A stretch of DNA of 49,358 bases, from contig JACMPK010000095.1 in assembly GCA_014377535.1 (NCBI GenBank), positions 1-49,358 of the forward strand, in the 5' to 3' direction. The stretch's first letter is position 1. The number at the start of each line of letters is the position of its first letter. The notes under the pieces are model-generated. The model was not told the origin of the DNA and did not search any database. It saw nothing but the letters and a program-made list of their open reading frames with translations. Below, piece after piece: positions 1 to 8,019 of the stretch. The stretch comes from Gemmatimonadaceae bacterium (GTDB lineage Bacteria; Gemmatimonadota; Gemmatimonadetes; Gemmatimonadales; Gemmatimonadaceae). The position numbers and the translations under genes were made by a program.

Positions 1-306
1 GGCGTGTCCGGAGTCGGCCGCGACCGGCCGGCCTGCCGCATCCACCAGCACCACGCGCAATGCCGCCGCGCGGCCGGTGTCACGGGTCAGCGAGGCAATA
101 GCCTGCCAGCCCAGCGCCTTGTCGCGGCGTGACTGCGCCATGGTGGAATCCCAGTTCACGGCGCGATTGTAGTAGTCAGGCTCGATCGCGAAGTTCGGGT
201 CGTTGTTGGCCGTCCGCGCCATCCAGATGCCGAAGCCGACCTGCAGGAGCAGCACGGTGACGATCGCGACGGGCCACCGCTGCACGCCAGCAAAGTTGAG
301 CTTCAT
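1..306 (-). CDS. ccoH: FixH/CcoH-like cbb3 oxidase assembly protein (partial)
   Basis: The N-terminal 102 residues are present; the stop lies beyond the left edge. It begins MKLNFAGVQRWPVAIV, has one hydrophobic segment (about residues 11-30), then a periplasmic part with PDYYNRAVNWD, the signature of FixH proteins, followed by a beta-rich stretch. FixH is a single-pass inner-membrane protein needed to assemble or stabilise cbb3 oxidase together with FixG. Its ATG overlaps the ccoG stop (ATGA), so it is the last visible gene of the oxidase operon and is probably translationally coupled. The identification rests on the motif and its position after ccoG; the missing C-terminus cannot be judged. 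Confidence 0.82.
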   Translation of the reverse strand, partial: MKLNFAGVQRWPVAIVTVLLLQVGFGIWMARTANNDPNFAIEPDYYNRAVNWDSTMAQSRRDKALGWQAIASLTRDTGRAAALRVVLVDAAGRPVAADSGHA

Positions 307-1700
307 GGTGTCGGGGCCGGCGCGATGCGGGTGGGGCCAAGCAGCACGAACGGCATGTCGCGCGCAAAGCCGTGCGCATCACTGATGCGCACCGTGACCG
401 GCCGGCGGCCGTCGGTGAACGTGGTGAATGGCGCAAGCAGGAAGAGACTGGTCGTGCGCTGTGCACCGGCGCCCACGGTGAGCGGCAGCTCGGGGGCGAT
501 GACGGTGCCACCCTCCAAGCCGTCGACCGTGATGGAGTACTGCTGCGGGGCATTGGAGCGATTCACGATCTTCACGCGCAGCTGGTTCGCGATGCGCCCA
601 TCCGCCTCCATGCGATACGGCTCGGAGCTGGAGCGGAGCAGCGTGACTTCCGCATCGGCGCGTGTGCCCAGCGTGAACGCGAGTGCGCCCAGGCACACGG
701 CGAGCGCGATGGAATAGATCACCACGCGAGGCCGCATCGCCCCACTGTCGCGGCCGGCGAGCCCTTCCTGCGATGCGTAGCGGATGAGGCCTTTGGGCTT
801 GTGCAGCGCCACCATCACATGGTCGCAGGCATCGATGCACTGCGTGCAGTGCACGCACTCCATCTGCAGGCCGTTGCGGATGTCGATGCCGGTGGGGCAG
901 GTCACCACGCAGGCGTTGCACGACACGCAGTCGCCGGCGTGCTCGCGATTGCTGCCGGCGCGTCGCGGTTCGCCCCGCACGGCGTCGTAGGCCACGATCA
1001 GTGAGCGCTTGTCGATCAGGGCCGCCTGCCAGCGTCCGTACGGGCATGCAATGAGGCAGGTCTGCTCGCGGAACCAGCCGAAGTCGATGAAGATCAGCAG
1101 CGTCGTGACGGCCATCACCAGGAATGGCGTCGGATGTTCGTAGGGCGACAGCTGCACCCACTGCTGGAGCGTGTCGGTCCCGACGAAGTACGCCAGGAAC
1201 GTGTGCGCGAGCACGAGGCTGATGGGGATGTAAATGAGATACTTGAGGATGCGGCGCGGTGACATCACGCCATTCGCCTTGTCCATGGCCAGCGACCCGC
1301 TCCGCCCGCCCTCGAGCAGCCGCTCGATGGGCCGGAAGACGAATTCCATGTACACCGTCTGCGGACAGCCCCACCCGCACCAGACGCGGCCGAACAATGC
1401 GGAGAAAAGAAAGATCGCGATCACCGCGCTGCCCAGCAGCAGCATCAGGATCAGCGTGTCGGTGGGCAGGAAGGTGTTGCCGAGCAGCGTGAACTCGCGC
1501 CGCGGCACATCCAGCAGGATGAGCGGCTTGCCCATCCAGCGCAGGTGCGGCAGCCCGATGAAGAACGCGATCAACGAGTAGCCGACGACTCTTCGTCGCG
1601 TCCACCACGCGCCCGTCGACAGACGGGGACGGATCCAGTGCCGCGATCCATCCTCGTTCAGCGTCGGCAGGACGCGGCCAGCGGCCCGAGGCACGGTCAC
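303..1700 (-). CDS. ccoG: Cytochrome c oxidase accessory protein CcoG (FixG)
   Basis: A 465-residue membrane iron-sulfur protein. FixG/CcoG proteins act in cbb3 maturation, probably in copper reduction and handling. Visible features are several membrane segments, the family motifs WCGWGCPQTVYMEF and CLIACPYGRWQ, and two ferredoxin clusters: C-x2-C-x2-C-x3-CP (CVSCNACVVTCP) and C-x2-C-x2-C-x3-C (CVHCTQCIDAC). A C-terminal immunoglobulin-like periplasmic domain follows the last membrane helix. The frame is open further upstream, but I place the start at GTG 1700. It overlaps the ccoP stop as GTGA, matching every other junction in this operon, and the extra upstream residues are arginine-rich and unlike the family. 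The ccoH start overlaps its stop. Confidence 0.93.
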   Translation of the reverse strand: MTVPRAAGRVLPTLNEDGSRHWIRPRLSTGAWWTRRRVVGYSLIAFFIGLPHLRWMGKPLILLDVPRREFTLLGNTFLPTDTLILMLLLGSAVIAIFLFSALFGRVWCGWGCPQTVYMEFVFRPIERLLEGGRSGSLAMDKANGVMSPRRILKYLIYIPISLVLAHTFLAYFVGTDTLQQWVQLSPYEHPTPFLVMAVTTLLIFIDFGWFREQTCLIACPYGRWQAALIDKRSLIVAYDAVRGEPRRAGSNREHAGDCVSCNACVVTCPTGIDIRNGLQMECVHCTQCIDACDHVMVALHKPKGLIRYASQEGLAGRDSGAMRPRVVIYSIALAVCLGALAFTLGTRADAEVTLLRSSSEPYRMEADGRIANQLRVKIVNRSNAPQQYSITVDGLEGGTVIAPELPLTVGAGAQRTTSLFLLAPFTTFTDGRRPVTVRISDAHGFARDMPFVLLGPTRIAPAPTP

Positions 1701-2281
1701 TGTGCGGCGACCACGCCTTCGGCTGCCTTCGGCTTGGCGGGCGTGCTGCCGCGCAACGTCCAGACGTAGGCGACGACTTCCTGCATCTCGTCGTCCTTGA
1801 GCAGCTTGCCCCACGCGGGCATGCCCTTCGCGAGCACGCCGTTGTTCACGGTGGCGTAGATCGAGTCGATCGTGCCGCCGTGGATCCAGGCATTGTCAGT
1901 CAGGTTGGGACCAATCATGCCGCCGCCATCAGCGGCATGACAGGCCGCACACTTGCCGGCATAGATCTTCTTGCCTTCCGCGACTTCCGACTTCCGCGCG
2001 ACTACCGCCAGCAGCTCCCGCGCATTGCCACCGCCGGAGTTCGCCGGATGCGCCGCGCGGAACGCCACCATGTCGGCGTCGTACTCAGCCTTCATGCCCG
2101 ACCCGACGCCAGTGTTGAACGGATTCAGGTAGTAGAAGACGGAAAACACGATGGTGAGCCAGAAGGTCACGACCCACCACTGCGGCATGGGGTTGTCGTA
2201 TTCCTGAATGCCGTCGTACGAGTGTTCCAGGATGCGATCGCGCTCCGCAGCCTCCTTCCGGCCCTGCGTCGGTTCGGTCAC
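1697..2281 (-). CDS. ccoP: cbb3 cytochrome c oxidase subunit CcoP, single-heme form
   Basis: A 194-residue membrane-anchored cytochrome c. Residues about 1-32 contain the CcoP-type entry YDGIQEYDNPMPQWW, followed by one membrane helix. A cytochrome c domain then carries one heme site, CAACH (Cys111, Cys114, His115), and a likely axial Met in KGMPAWG. Classical CcoP is about 300 residues with two CxxCH sites; only one is present here, so this is a shortened, one-heme version. It starts with GTG overlapping the ccoQ stop, and its own stop overlaps the ccoG start. It should pass electrons from soluble cytochrome c to the CcoO heme. Confidence 0.92.
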   Translation of the reverse strand: MTEPTQGRKEAAERDRILEHSYDGIQEYDNPMPQWWVVTFWLTIVFSVFYYLNPFNTGVGSGMKAEYDADMVAFRAAHPANSGGGNARELLAVVARKSEVAEGKKIYAGKCAACHAADGGGMIGPNLTDNAWIHGGTIDSIYATVNNGVLAKGMPAWGKLLKDDEMQEVVAYVWTLRGSTPAKPKAAEGVVAAQ

Positions 2282-2466
2282 TTGGGCTCCTGCGGCGTGG
2301 AGGTGGTGTCGTTCAGTGGAATGCTCGCTGCTTCACGCCACCACACCTGGTGGCTGGGCCACCAGATCCACGCGGCCAGCGCGAGGAAGGTGCCCAGGAA
2401 GATCACGAGTGCCACGATGGCGTAGTGCGAGAGTCCTGCGCCGCTCATCAGGTCCGTGAGACTCAT
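2278..2466 (-). CDS. ccoQ: cbb3 oxidase small subunit CcoQ (FixQ)
   Basis: A 62-residue protein with one membrane helix (about residues 15-35, ending AAWIWWPS) and a short polar tail rich in Thr, Pro and Glu. Size, topology and place between ccoNO and ccoP are those of CcoQ, which stabilises the oxidase complex and the CcoP interaction. The sequence of this subunit is poorly conserved, so the call depends mostly on context. ATG overlaps the ccoNO stop and the stop overlaps the ccoP GTG. Confidence 0.85.
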   Translation of the reverse strand: MSLTDLMSGAGLSHYAIVALVIFLGTFLALAAWIWWPSHQVWWREAASIPLNDTTSTPQEPK

Positions 2467-4733
2467 GGCAGCATCCTTCGCGCAGACTGTGCGACAGCGG
2501 GTGTGGTGGTGGCGCGCGCTGCAACGGGCGGCGCGGCGTTAGCGAGCTTGATGTCCTGGCCAAGCCGCTGCACGTAGGCGACGATGGCGACGATCTCCAT
2601 GTCCTGCAGGCCGACGGGACCACCGTTCTTCTCGATGTCCGTCGCCACGTCCTGCGCCTGCTTCTTCGCCATGGACACGGCGTTCGTGACGGCATTTCCG
2701 TACGGCACACCCAGCATGGCCATCACGCCGACACGCGTCTGGATGTCGGCCCATGGAATCGGCGTCTTCGCGAAGTGCGGATACGCCGGCATCAGGGAGC
2801 CGGTCACGATGTCACGTGGATTGTTGAAGTGCGTGACATGCCAGAGGTTGGGGTACTTGCCGCCTTCGCGTGCCAGATCCGGACCGTTGCGCTTCGAGCC
2901 CCAGAGAAACGGGTGATCGTAGACGCTCTCGCCCGGCTTCGAATACTCACCATAGCGCTCCGTCTCGTAGCGCAGTGGACGAATCTGCTGCGAGTGACAG
3001 TTGAAGCAGCCTTCCTTGATGTATACGTCGCGCCCGTACAGCTCCAGCGGCGTGTACGGCTTCACGCTCGCGATCGTCGGCACGTTCGACTTGATCAGGA
3101 AGGTCGGGATGATCTCGAAGAGCGAGGCAATGGCGACGGCGATGGTCACCATCACCGAGAACAGCACCGGCATCGCTTCCCACTTGCGGTGGTAGCGCAT
3201 GGCGCGCACCCAGCCGATGAGCCCTTCGCCCGTTGGCTTCGGGATCACGGGCTCGGACCACCGCTTGGCCAGCGGCGCGGCGAACACCATCTGCTCGGTG
3301 TACACGGCCGGACGCGCGCGCCAGGTCATGAAGATGTTCCACGCGAGCATGAACACGCCGACCACGTAGAGCGAGCCGCCGACCACGCGCACCCAATACA
3401 TGGGCAGCAGGCGCACGACCGTCTCGATGAAGTCCGGATACATCAGGCGCCCCGTCTCGTCGAAGGCGCGCCACATCAGCCCCTGCGTGACGCCGGCCGA
3501 GTAGATGGCCACGACGTAAAGGATGATGCCGAAGGTGCCGATCCAGAAATGCAGCTCCGCCAGCTTCTTGCTGTACAGCGGTGCCTGAAACAGCCGCGGC
3601 AGCAGCCAGTAGATCATGCCGAACGTGATGAAGCCGTTCCAGCCCAGCGCACCGGTGTGCACATGGGCAATGATCCAGTCGCTGTAGTGTGCAAGGCCGT
3701 TCACGCTCTTGATGCTGAGCATGGGCCCCTCGAACGTGGACATGCCGTAGGCGGTGATGCCGATCACGAAGAACTTGAGCACCGGATCGTTCACGACCTT
3801 GTGCCAGCTGCCACGCAGCGTGAGCAGGCCGTTGATCATGCCGCCCCAGCTGGGCGCCCAGAGCATCACGGAGAACACCATGCCCAGCGTCGAGGCCCAC
3901 TCGGGCAGTGACGTGTAGTGCAGGTGATGCGGACCGGCCCAGATGTACATGAACACCAGCGACCAGAAATGCAGGATCGACAGGCGGTAGCTGAACACCG
4001 GTCCCTCGGCGGCCTTCGGCATGAAGTAGTACATCAGGCCGAGGAACGGCGTCGTCAGGAAGAACGCGACGGCGTTGTGACCGTACCACCACTGCATGAA
4101 GGCATCCTGCACGCCGGCGTAGATGCTGTAGCTCTTGAACAGCCCCGCCGGGATGGCCAGGTTGTTGAAGATGTGCAGCAGCGCGACGGTGATGATGCTG
4201 GCCAGGTAGAACCAGAGCGCCACATACAGGTGTCGCTCGCGGCGCTTGATCAGCGTGCCGATGAAGTTCACGGCGAACACCACCCAGATCACCGTGATCG
4301 CGATGTCGATGGGCCATTCGAGCTCGGCATATTCCTTCGCCTGGGTGAAGCCCAGCGGGAGCGTCAGCGCGGCGGCGAGGATGATGAGCTGCCATCCCCA
4401 GAAGTGAATCTTGCTGAGTGCGTCGCTGTACATGCGCGCCTTGAGCAGGCGCTGCGTGGAGTAGTAGCACCCGGTGAAGAAGGCGTTGCCACCGAACGCG
4501 AAGATCACGGCGTTGGTGTGCAGCGGCCGCAGCCGGCCGAAGCTCGTGTATTCCAGGCCAAGATTGAAGGCCGGATTCGCAAGCTGCAGCGCGATCAGCA
4601 CGCCGATGAGCATGCCGATGGCGCCCCAGGCCACGCAGGCGACCATGAACTTCCTGACGATGTCGTCGTCGTACGAGAAAGCGTCCAGCGGAGTAACCGC
4701 GCTCGGGTGGGCGGCGACTGCAGCGACGGTCAC
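2463..4733 (-). CDS. ccoNO: cbb3 cytochrome c oxidase, fused catalytic CcoN and monoheme CcoO subunits
   Basis: A 756-residue fusion. Residues about 20-510 are CcoN: about twelve membrane helices with heme and copper histidines in RPLHTNAV (His72), WWYGHNAVAFF, GPHHLHYT and AHVHTGALGWNGF. Residues about 525-735 are CcoO: a membrane helix (VLFSVMVTIAVAIAS), the heme c site CFNCH (Cys576, Cys579, His580) and the CcoO motif SQQIRPLRYETERYGEYS. The enzyme reduces O2 to water with high affinity while pumping protons. CcoN and CcoO are normally separate proteins; here the frame is continuous across the join. It starts at GTG with an AGAGG-like site about ten bases upstream. It is the first gene of the operon, and a FixJ-like regulator gene ends 134 bases upstream. 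Confidence 0.96.
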   Translation of the reverse strand: MTVAAVAAHPSAVTPLDAFSYDDDIVRKFMVACVAWGAIGMLIGVLIALQLANPAFNLGLEYTSFGRLRPLHTNAVIFAFGGNAFFTGCYYSTQRLLKARMYSDALSKIHFWGWQLIILAAALTLPLGFTQAKEYAELEWPIDIAITVIWVVFAVNFIGTLIKRRERHLYVALWFYLASIITVALLHIFNNLAIPAGLFKSYSIYAGVQDAFMQWWYGHNAVAFFLTTPFLGLMYYFMPKAAEGPVFSYRLSILHFWSLVFMYIWAGPHHLHYTSLPEWASTLGMVFSVMLWAPSWGGMINGLLTLRGSWHKVVNDPVLKFFVIGITAYGMSTFEGPMLSIKSVNGLAHYSDWIIAHVHTGALGWNGFITFGMIYWLLPRLFQAPLYSKKLAELHFWIGTFGIILYVVAIYSAGVTQGLMWRAFDETGRLMYPDFIETVVRLLPMYWVRVVGGSLYVVGVFMLAWNIFMTWRARPAVYTEQMVFAAPLAKRWSEPVIPKPTGEGLIGWVRAMRYHRKWEAMPVLFSVMVTIAVAIASLFEIIPTFLIKSNVPTIASVKPYTPLELYGRDVYIKEGCFNCHSQQIRPLRYETERYGEYSKPGESVYDHPFLWGSKRNGPDLAREGGKYPNLWHVTHFNNPRDIVTGSLMPAYPHFAKTPIPWADIQTRVGVMAMLGVPYGNAVTNAVSMAKKQAQDVATDIEKNGGPVGLQDMEIVAIVAYVQRLGQDIKLANAAPPVAARATTTPAVAQSARRMLP

Positions 4734-4821
4734 AGGGAAAGACCTCTGAGGCGGGGGAGACGGTCACCACACCGCGCGTGCTGATGACGGATGCAATCTC
4801 TGAAGAAGGGTGCCGCCGCAG

Positions 4822-4837
4822 TGTCAGGGAATCCCTG
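4822..4837. promoter_or_regulatory. Candidate operator upstream of the cbb3 operon
   Basis: The sequence contains CAGGGA-A-TCCCTG, a 6-bp perfect inverted repeat, inside a 16-base word beginning TGTCAGG. Twelve of its 16 positions match a word between the kinase and regulator genes at 5601-5616 (shared form TGTCAGGnnATnCCnG). A degenerate reverse copy (GTCAGGAAATCC on the minus strand) lies about 10 bases away, near 4848-4860. It lies about 90-105 bases before the ccoNO start, a fitting place for the neighbouring LuxR-type regulator to bind. That binding is inference. Confidence 0.35.
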
Positions 4838-4867
4838 CGTCGACATCCGGATTTCCTGACTTGCCTG

Positions 4868-5551
4868 TCAGCGTTCGCCTGACGGCCGGACTTCCTCGTC
4901 GAGCAGGCCAAGTCTGACTGCGAAGCGCACATAATCCGGTCGGTGCGCCAGGCCGATCTTCTCGTGGATGCGCTGCTTGTAGGTGTCCACCGTCTTGGCG
5001 CTGATGTTGAGCTGCGCGCCGATGTCGGGCCCGGTGTAGCCAGCGGCGATCAGCCGCAGGATGGAGCGCTCGCGATCTGAGAGGGAATCGTACTGCGACT
5101 GTTCTGCCGCACGATGGTCGCGCTTCTTCAGTTCCTTTGCCAGCGCGCGTACTGCGCCGAGGCGAAGGTACTGGTCGCCGCGCGCCACCATCCGCACGGC
5201 GTCGACCAGTTCCCGATCGGCAGCGTTCTTCACCAGGTACCCGCTGGCACCCGCCTCCAGCAGCCGGACCAGGTGTTCGTCCTCGGCGTGCATGGTGAGG
5301 ATCAGGATGCGTGCCGGCGACGTCAAACGCTGCAGCTCGCGCGTGGCGGCCGCGCCGTCCATGATGTCCATGCTCAGGTCCATCACCACCACGTCGGGCT
5401 TCAGGCGCATGGCGGCATCCACCGCCTCGCGACCGTTCTTGGCCTCGCCGATGACCGTGATGTCGGGCGCGGTCTGCAGGACAGCCTTCAACCCGTACCG
5501 GACGACCGCATGGTCGTCGGCGAGGAGCACGGTGATTACGTCGTTGTCCAT
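4868..5551 (-). CDS. NarL/FixJ-family response regulator
   Basis: A 227-residue two-component regulator. A receiver domain (about 5-125) has the acidic pair D12-D13, phosphoacceptor Asp58 in VVMDLSM, and the conserved Lys in GYLVKNAAD. A LuxR-type helix-turn-helix (about 155-215) has the typical LSDRERSILRLIAAGYT...ISAKTVDTYKQRIHEKI pattern. I chose ATG 5551 over the upstream in-frame start because GGAGGT sits six bases before it and the receiver domain starts at once. It is divergent from a PAS histidine kinase (101 bases between starts) and lies directly upstream of the cbb3 operon, reading the same way. It is therefore probably the kinase's partner and a regulator of the oxidase. That regulation is inferred from position. 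Confidence 0.93.
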   Translation of the reverse strand: MDNDVITVLLADDHAVVRYGLKAVLQTAPDITVIGEAKNGREAVDAAMRLKPDVVVMDLSMDIMDGAAATRELQRLTSPARILILTMHAEDEHLVRLLEAGASGYLVKNAADRELVDAVRMVARGDQYLRLGAVRALAKELKKRDHRAAEQSQYDSLSDRERSILRLIAAGYTGPDIGAQLNISAKTVDTYKQRIHEKIGLAHRPDYVRFAVRLGLLDEEVRPSGER

Positions 5552-5600
5552 GGTGACCTCCAGGTCTGGCGCAAGAGTGCATCGATGGGCAGTCAAACGG

Positions 5601-5619
5601 TGTCAGGCGATGCCGGACA
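5601..5619. promoter_or_regulatory. Imperfect dyad between the divergent kinase and regulator genes
   Basis: TGTCAGGC-GAT-GCCGGACA is an 8-bp inverted repeat with one mismatch, in the middle of the 101-base region between the response regulator and kinase starts. Its first 16 bases resemble the candidate operator before ccoNO at 4822. A site here could let the regulator control its own gene and the kinase gene; that is inference. Confidence 0.35.
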
Positions 5620-5652
5620 TATTTTGGTGGCACGAGAGCTACCATTCGGTGC

Positions 5653-6795
5653 ATGACGATAGCGACCGTACCCGATCACGTGCTCGCCCGCGTCGTGCAC
5701 ATCGCTGCCGATGCCATTCTGTGCGTGGATGAAGCGCAGGTAATCTGCTTCTTCAACGATGGGGCGCGCCGTATGTTCGGGTACGAGCCGGCGGAGGCTG
5801 TCGGTCAGCCGCTTTCACTGCTGATGCCGAGCCGGTTTCACGGAAAGCACGATGGGCACGTGCGCGCGTTCGGGCACGGCGAGAGCAGCGCGCGCCGGAT
5901 GGGCGAGCGATCACTGATCTTCGGGCTGCGAAAGAATGGTGATGAGTTTTCGGCCGAAGCAGCGATCGCTCGCGTGCCTACCGCCGAGGGGACGATTTTT
6001 GCTGTCGTGATGCGCGATGTTTCGGAGCAGCGGCAGAATGGGGCGCTGGTGCAGCGCGCGCTCACGGATGCGGAGAATGCCGTGCGTGACCGCGACGACC
6101 TCATGGGACTCGTGTCGCATGACCTGCGGAACCCCGTGAACGCCGTGAAGATGCTCGCCTCGGCGCTGCTGCACATTCCAAGCGACACCAGCGCGACACG
6201 CCTGCCTCCGTCCGCCGCCGAGCATGCGAGCGTGATCCTGCAGGCCGCGACGCAGATGGACACGCTCATTCAGGATCTGCTCGACGTGACACGCCTCGAG
6301 CGAGGCCAGTTGCGCATTGCGCGGAAACCGGAAGCCATTGGGCCGTTGATGGCCACCACGGCGGACCTGCTTGCGCCGCTGGCCTCCGCGCGCGGCGTGG
6401 CGCTGGAGACTGAGCTCGAGGCGGGGCTGCCGATTGTGGCCATCGATGCGGACCGCATTGCGCAGGTACTCTCGAACCTGGTGGGCAATGCGGTGAAGTT
6501 CACGCCCGAGGGAGGGCATGTACGCATGCGCGCGTTACGCCGCTCGGGCGGGATTCTCGTCGTCGTGCAGGACACCGGCGTGGGCATCTCACCGGAAGAT
6601 CTGCCGTTCGTGTTCGACCGCTTCTGGCAGAGCAAGCGCACCGATCGCAGCGGCGCAGGCCTTGGCCTCGCAATCGCGCAGGGCATTGTGCGAGCTCACG
6701 GTGGCACGCTGACGCTGGAGAGCGAACCGGGACGAGGCACCTCGGCGTTGCTCACGTTGCCTGCGTGCGAAACCGGCGGAACGCCGGTATCCTGA
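5653..6795 (+). CDS. PAS-domain sensor histidine kinase, FixL-like but without the heme histidine
   Basis: A 380-residue cytosolic kinase with no membrane segment. A PAS domain (about 8-125) resembles the FixL sensor (FNDGARRMFGYEPAEAVGQ, LMPSRFHGKHDGHV, LRKNGDEF). The HisKA domain follows, with phospho-acceptor His156 in LVSHDLRNPVNAVKML. The ATPase domain has the N box (QVLSNLVGNAVKFTPEGG), G1 (DTGVGIS), F box (FVFDRFWQ) and G2 (GAGLGLAIAQGIV). By my alignment from memory, the FixL heme-ligand histidine falls on Ala80 or Arg81, so heme-based O2 sensing by this PAS is unlikely and the ligand is unknown. It is divergent from the NarL/FixJ-type regulator next to the cbb3 operon, its probable partner. 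ATG is taken as the start; no strong ribosome site is visible. Confidence 0.92.
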   Translation: MTIATVPDHVLARVVHIAADAILCVDEAQVICFFNDGARRMFGYEPAEAVGQPLSLLMPSRFHGKHDGHVRAFGHGESSARRMGERSLIFGLRKNGDEFSAEAAIARVPTAEGTIFAVVMRDVSEQRQNGALVQRALTDAENAVRDRDDLMGLVSHDLRNPVNAVKMLASALLHIPSDTSATRLPPSAAEHASVILQAATQMDTLIQDLLDVTRLERGQLRIARKPEAIGPLMATTADLLAPLASARGVALETELEAGLPIVAIDADRIAQVLSNLVGNAVKFTPEGGHVRMRALRRSGGILVVVQDTGVGISPEDLPFVFDRFWQSKRTDRSGAGLGLAIAQGIVRAHGGTLTLESEPGRGTSALLTLPACETGGTPVS

Positions 6796-7110
6796 CGATT
6801 GCGCGATGCGCCGATCAGCAATTGGTCACCGCATCGTCAGCGCCGTCGGGTGCGAGCTCGCGCAGCGTCCATGCTGGCGCAGGGCGCGCGGCCGGACGAC
6901 CCCGTTCCAGTGTCGGACAGGTCGCTCGACTGCGAATGGGCTCTGGTCGACTGAGCCGTGGCGCACGACTGTGGTGCGCATGTCCGTTGACAACGCGTGG
7001 CGAGAAGCTTGCGACAGTATCTGATGCTGGAAAGGCCCCGCGAGCGACGGCATCGCCATGCGCGCGGTGGTGCTCGCTGATTCACTCACACTCCACACCG
7101 GATTTATTCG
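6796..7110. other. Intergenic stretch, nothing recognised
   Basis: These 315 bases separate the kinase from the dehydrogenase. Short open frames here have no recognisable domains or start signals. A TTGACA occurs at 6987-6992, but no acceptable -10 lies 16-18 bases downstream. No terminator-like hairpin stands out. The promoter for the downstream gene presumably lies here. Confidence 0.4.
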
Positions 7111-7968
7111 ATGACACGGGTAGCGGTACTCGGGATGGGCCTGCTGGGCAGCGGTTTTGCTGAAGGACTCTTGGCGCGCGGCGGATGCGAGGTAGTGGTC
7201 TGGAACCGCTCCGCGGCCAAGACAGCGCCGCTGGTGGCGCTCGGCGCCACGGCCGCAGCCTCGCCGGCCGAGGCGGTGTCGGGTGCGGAGCGGGTGCACC
7301 TGGTGCTGCTGGACGACGATGCGGTGGATGCGATCATCAGCGACCTGCAGGCATCGCTGCACCCCGATGCGTTGCTCATTGACCACACCACCAACCTTCC
7401 GGCGCGCACGGCTGTCAGGGCCGCGGCGCTGCGGGCGGCGGGCATTCGTTACCTGCATGCGCCGGTGATGATGGGGCCGGGTGCCGCGCGGCAAGCCAAG
7501 GGCATGATGCTGGTCGCCGGCCCGCAGGAGTGGCTGGACTCCGTACGCGACGCGCTCGCCGCGATGACGGGAGAGCTCTGGTACGTGGGCGATCGGCCGG
7601 ACCTTGCGGCCGTTTACAAGCTCTTCGGCAATGCCGCGTCACTCTCCGTGGTCGGCGTGCTGGCCGACGTGATGCGCATGGCCGACGCGGCAGGCGTGCC
7701 GCGGACCGGCGTGCTCGACATGCTCGCGAAGACCAACCTCAATGGTCCGGTCGGCATGCGCGGCACGATGATGGCTACCGGAGAGTTCGAGCCGAGCTTC
7801 GCGCTGGACGTTGCGCGAAAGGACATGCGGTTGATGTTGGAAACCGCCGGCGATCGCGGCATGCCGATGCTGGCAGCCCTCGCCGCCCGAATGGACGAGG
7901 AGATCGCGCACGGGCGTGGGCGCGAGGACTTTGCCATCATTGGCCGACCGGAGCCTGCCGGGGCCTGA
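7111..7968 (+). CDS. NAD(P)-dependent beta-hydroxyacid dehydrogenase-family oxidoreductase
   Basis: A 285-residue protein of the 3-hydroxyisobutyrate dehydrogenase/GLYR family. The N-terminal Rossmann fold (VAVLGMGLLGSGFAEGLLARG) has the GxGxxG-type loop, followed by VVVWNRS, where the Asn-Arg suggests NADP preference. The substrate-binding segment APVMMGPGAA replaces the usual DAPVSGG. The catalytic lysine is Lys170 in AAVYKLFGNA, and an all-helical C-terminal domain follows. The length is normal. The exact substrate cannot be named; succinic semialdehyde/glyoxylate reductase-like or imine reductase-like activities are alternatives. The next gene begins 51 bases downstream on the same strand, so they may be cotranscribed. 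Confidence 0.85.
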   Translation: MTRVAVLGMGLLGSGFAEGLLARGGCEVVVWNRSAAKTAPLVALGATAAASPAEAVSGAERVHLVLLDDDAVDAIISDLQASLHPDALLIDHTTNLPARTAVRAAALRAAGIRYLHAPVMMGPGAARQAKGMMLVAGPQEWLDSVRDALAAMTGELWYVGDRPDLAAVYKLFGNAASLSVVGVLADVMRMADAAGVPRTGVLDMLAKTNLNGPVGMRGTMMATGEFEPSFALDVARKDMRLMLETAGDRGMPMLAALAARMDEEIAHGRGREDFAIIGRPEPAGA

Positions 7969-8019
7969 CACTGGCGACGGAACGCTTCCGCAGCGTGCCG
8001 CCGACACACCGGGGATCGC

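Noticed and set aside
2775-3911. Long antisense open frame within ccoNO
   Set aside because: His/Arg/Ala-rich shadow of a well-supported gene; no start signal or motif.
4734-4867. FNR/Anr box (TTGAT-N4-ATCAA) controlling the cbb3 operon
   Set aside because: Looked for on both strands and not found; only the TGTCAGG-type dyads are present.
6987-7020. TTGACA as a sigma-70 -35 element
   Set aside because: The nearest AT-rich -10-like word (around 7018) is more than 20 bases away; the spacing does not fit.
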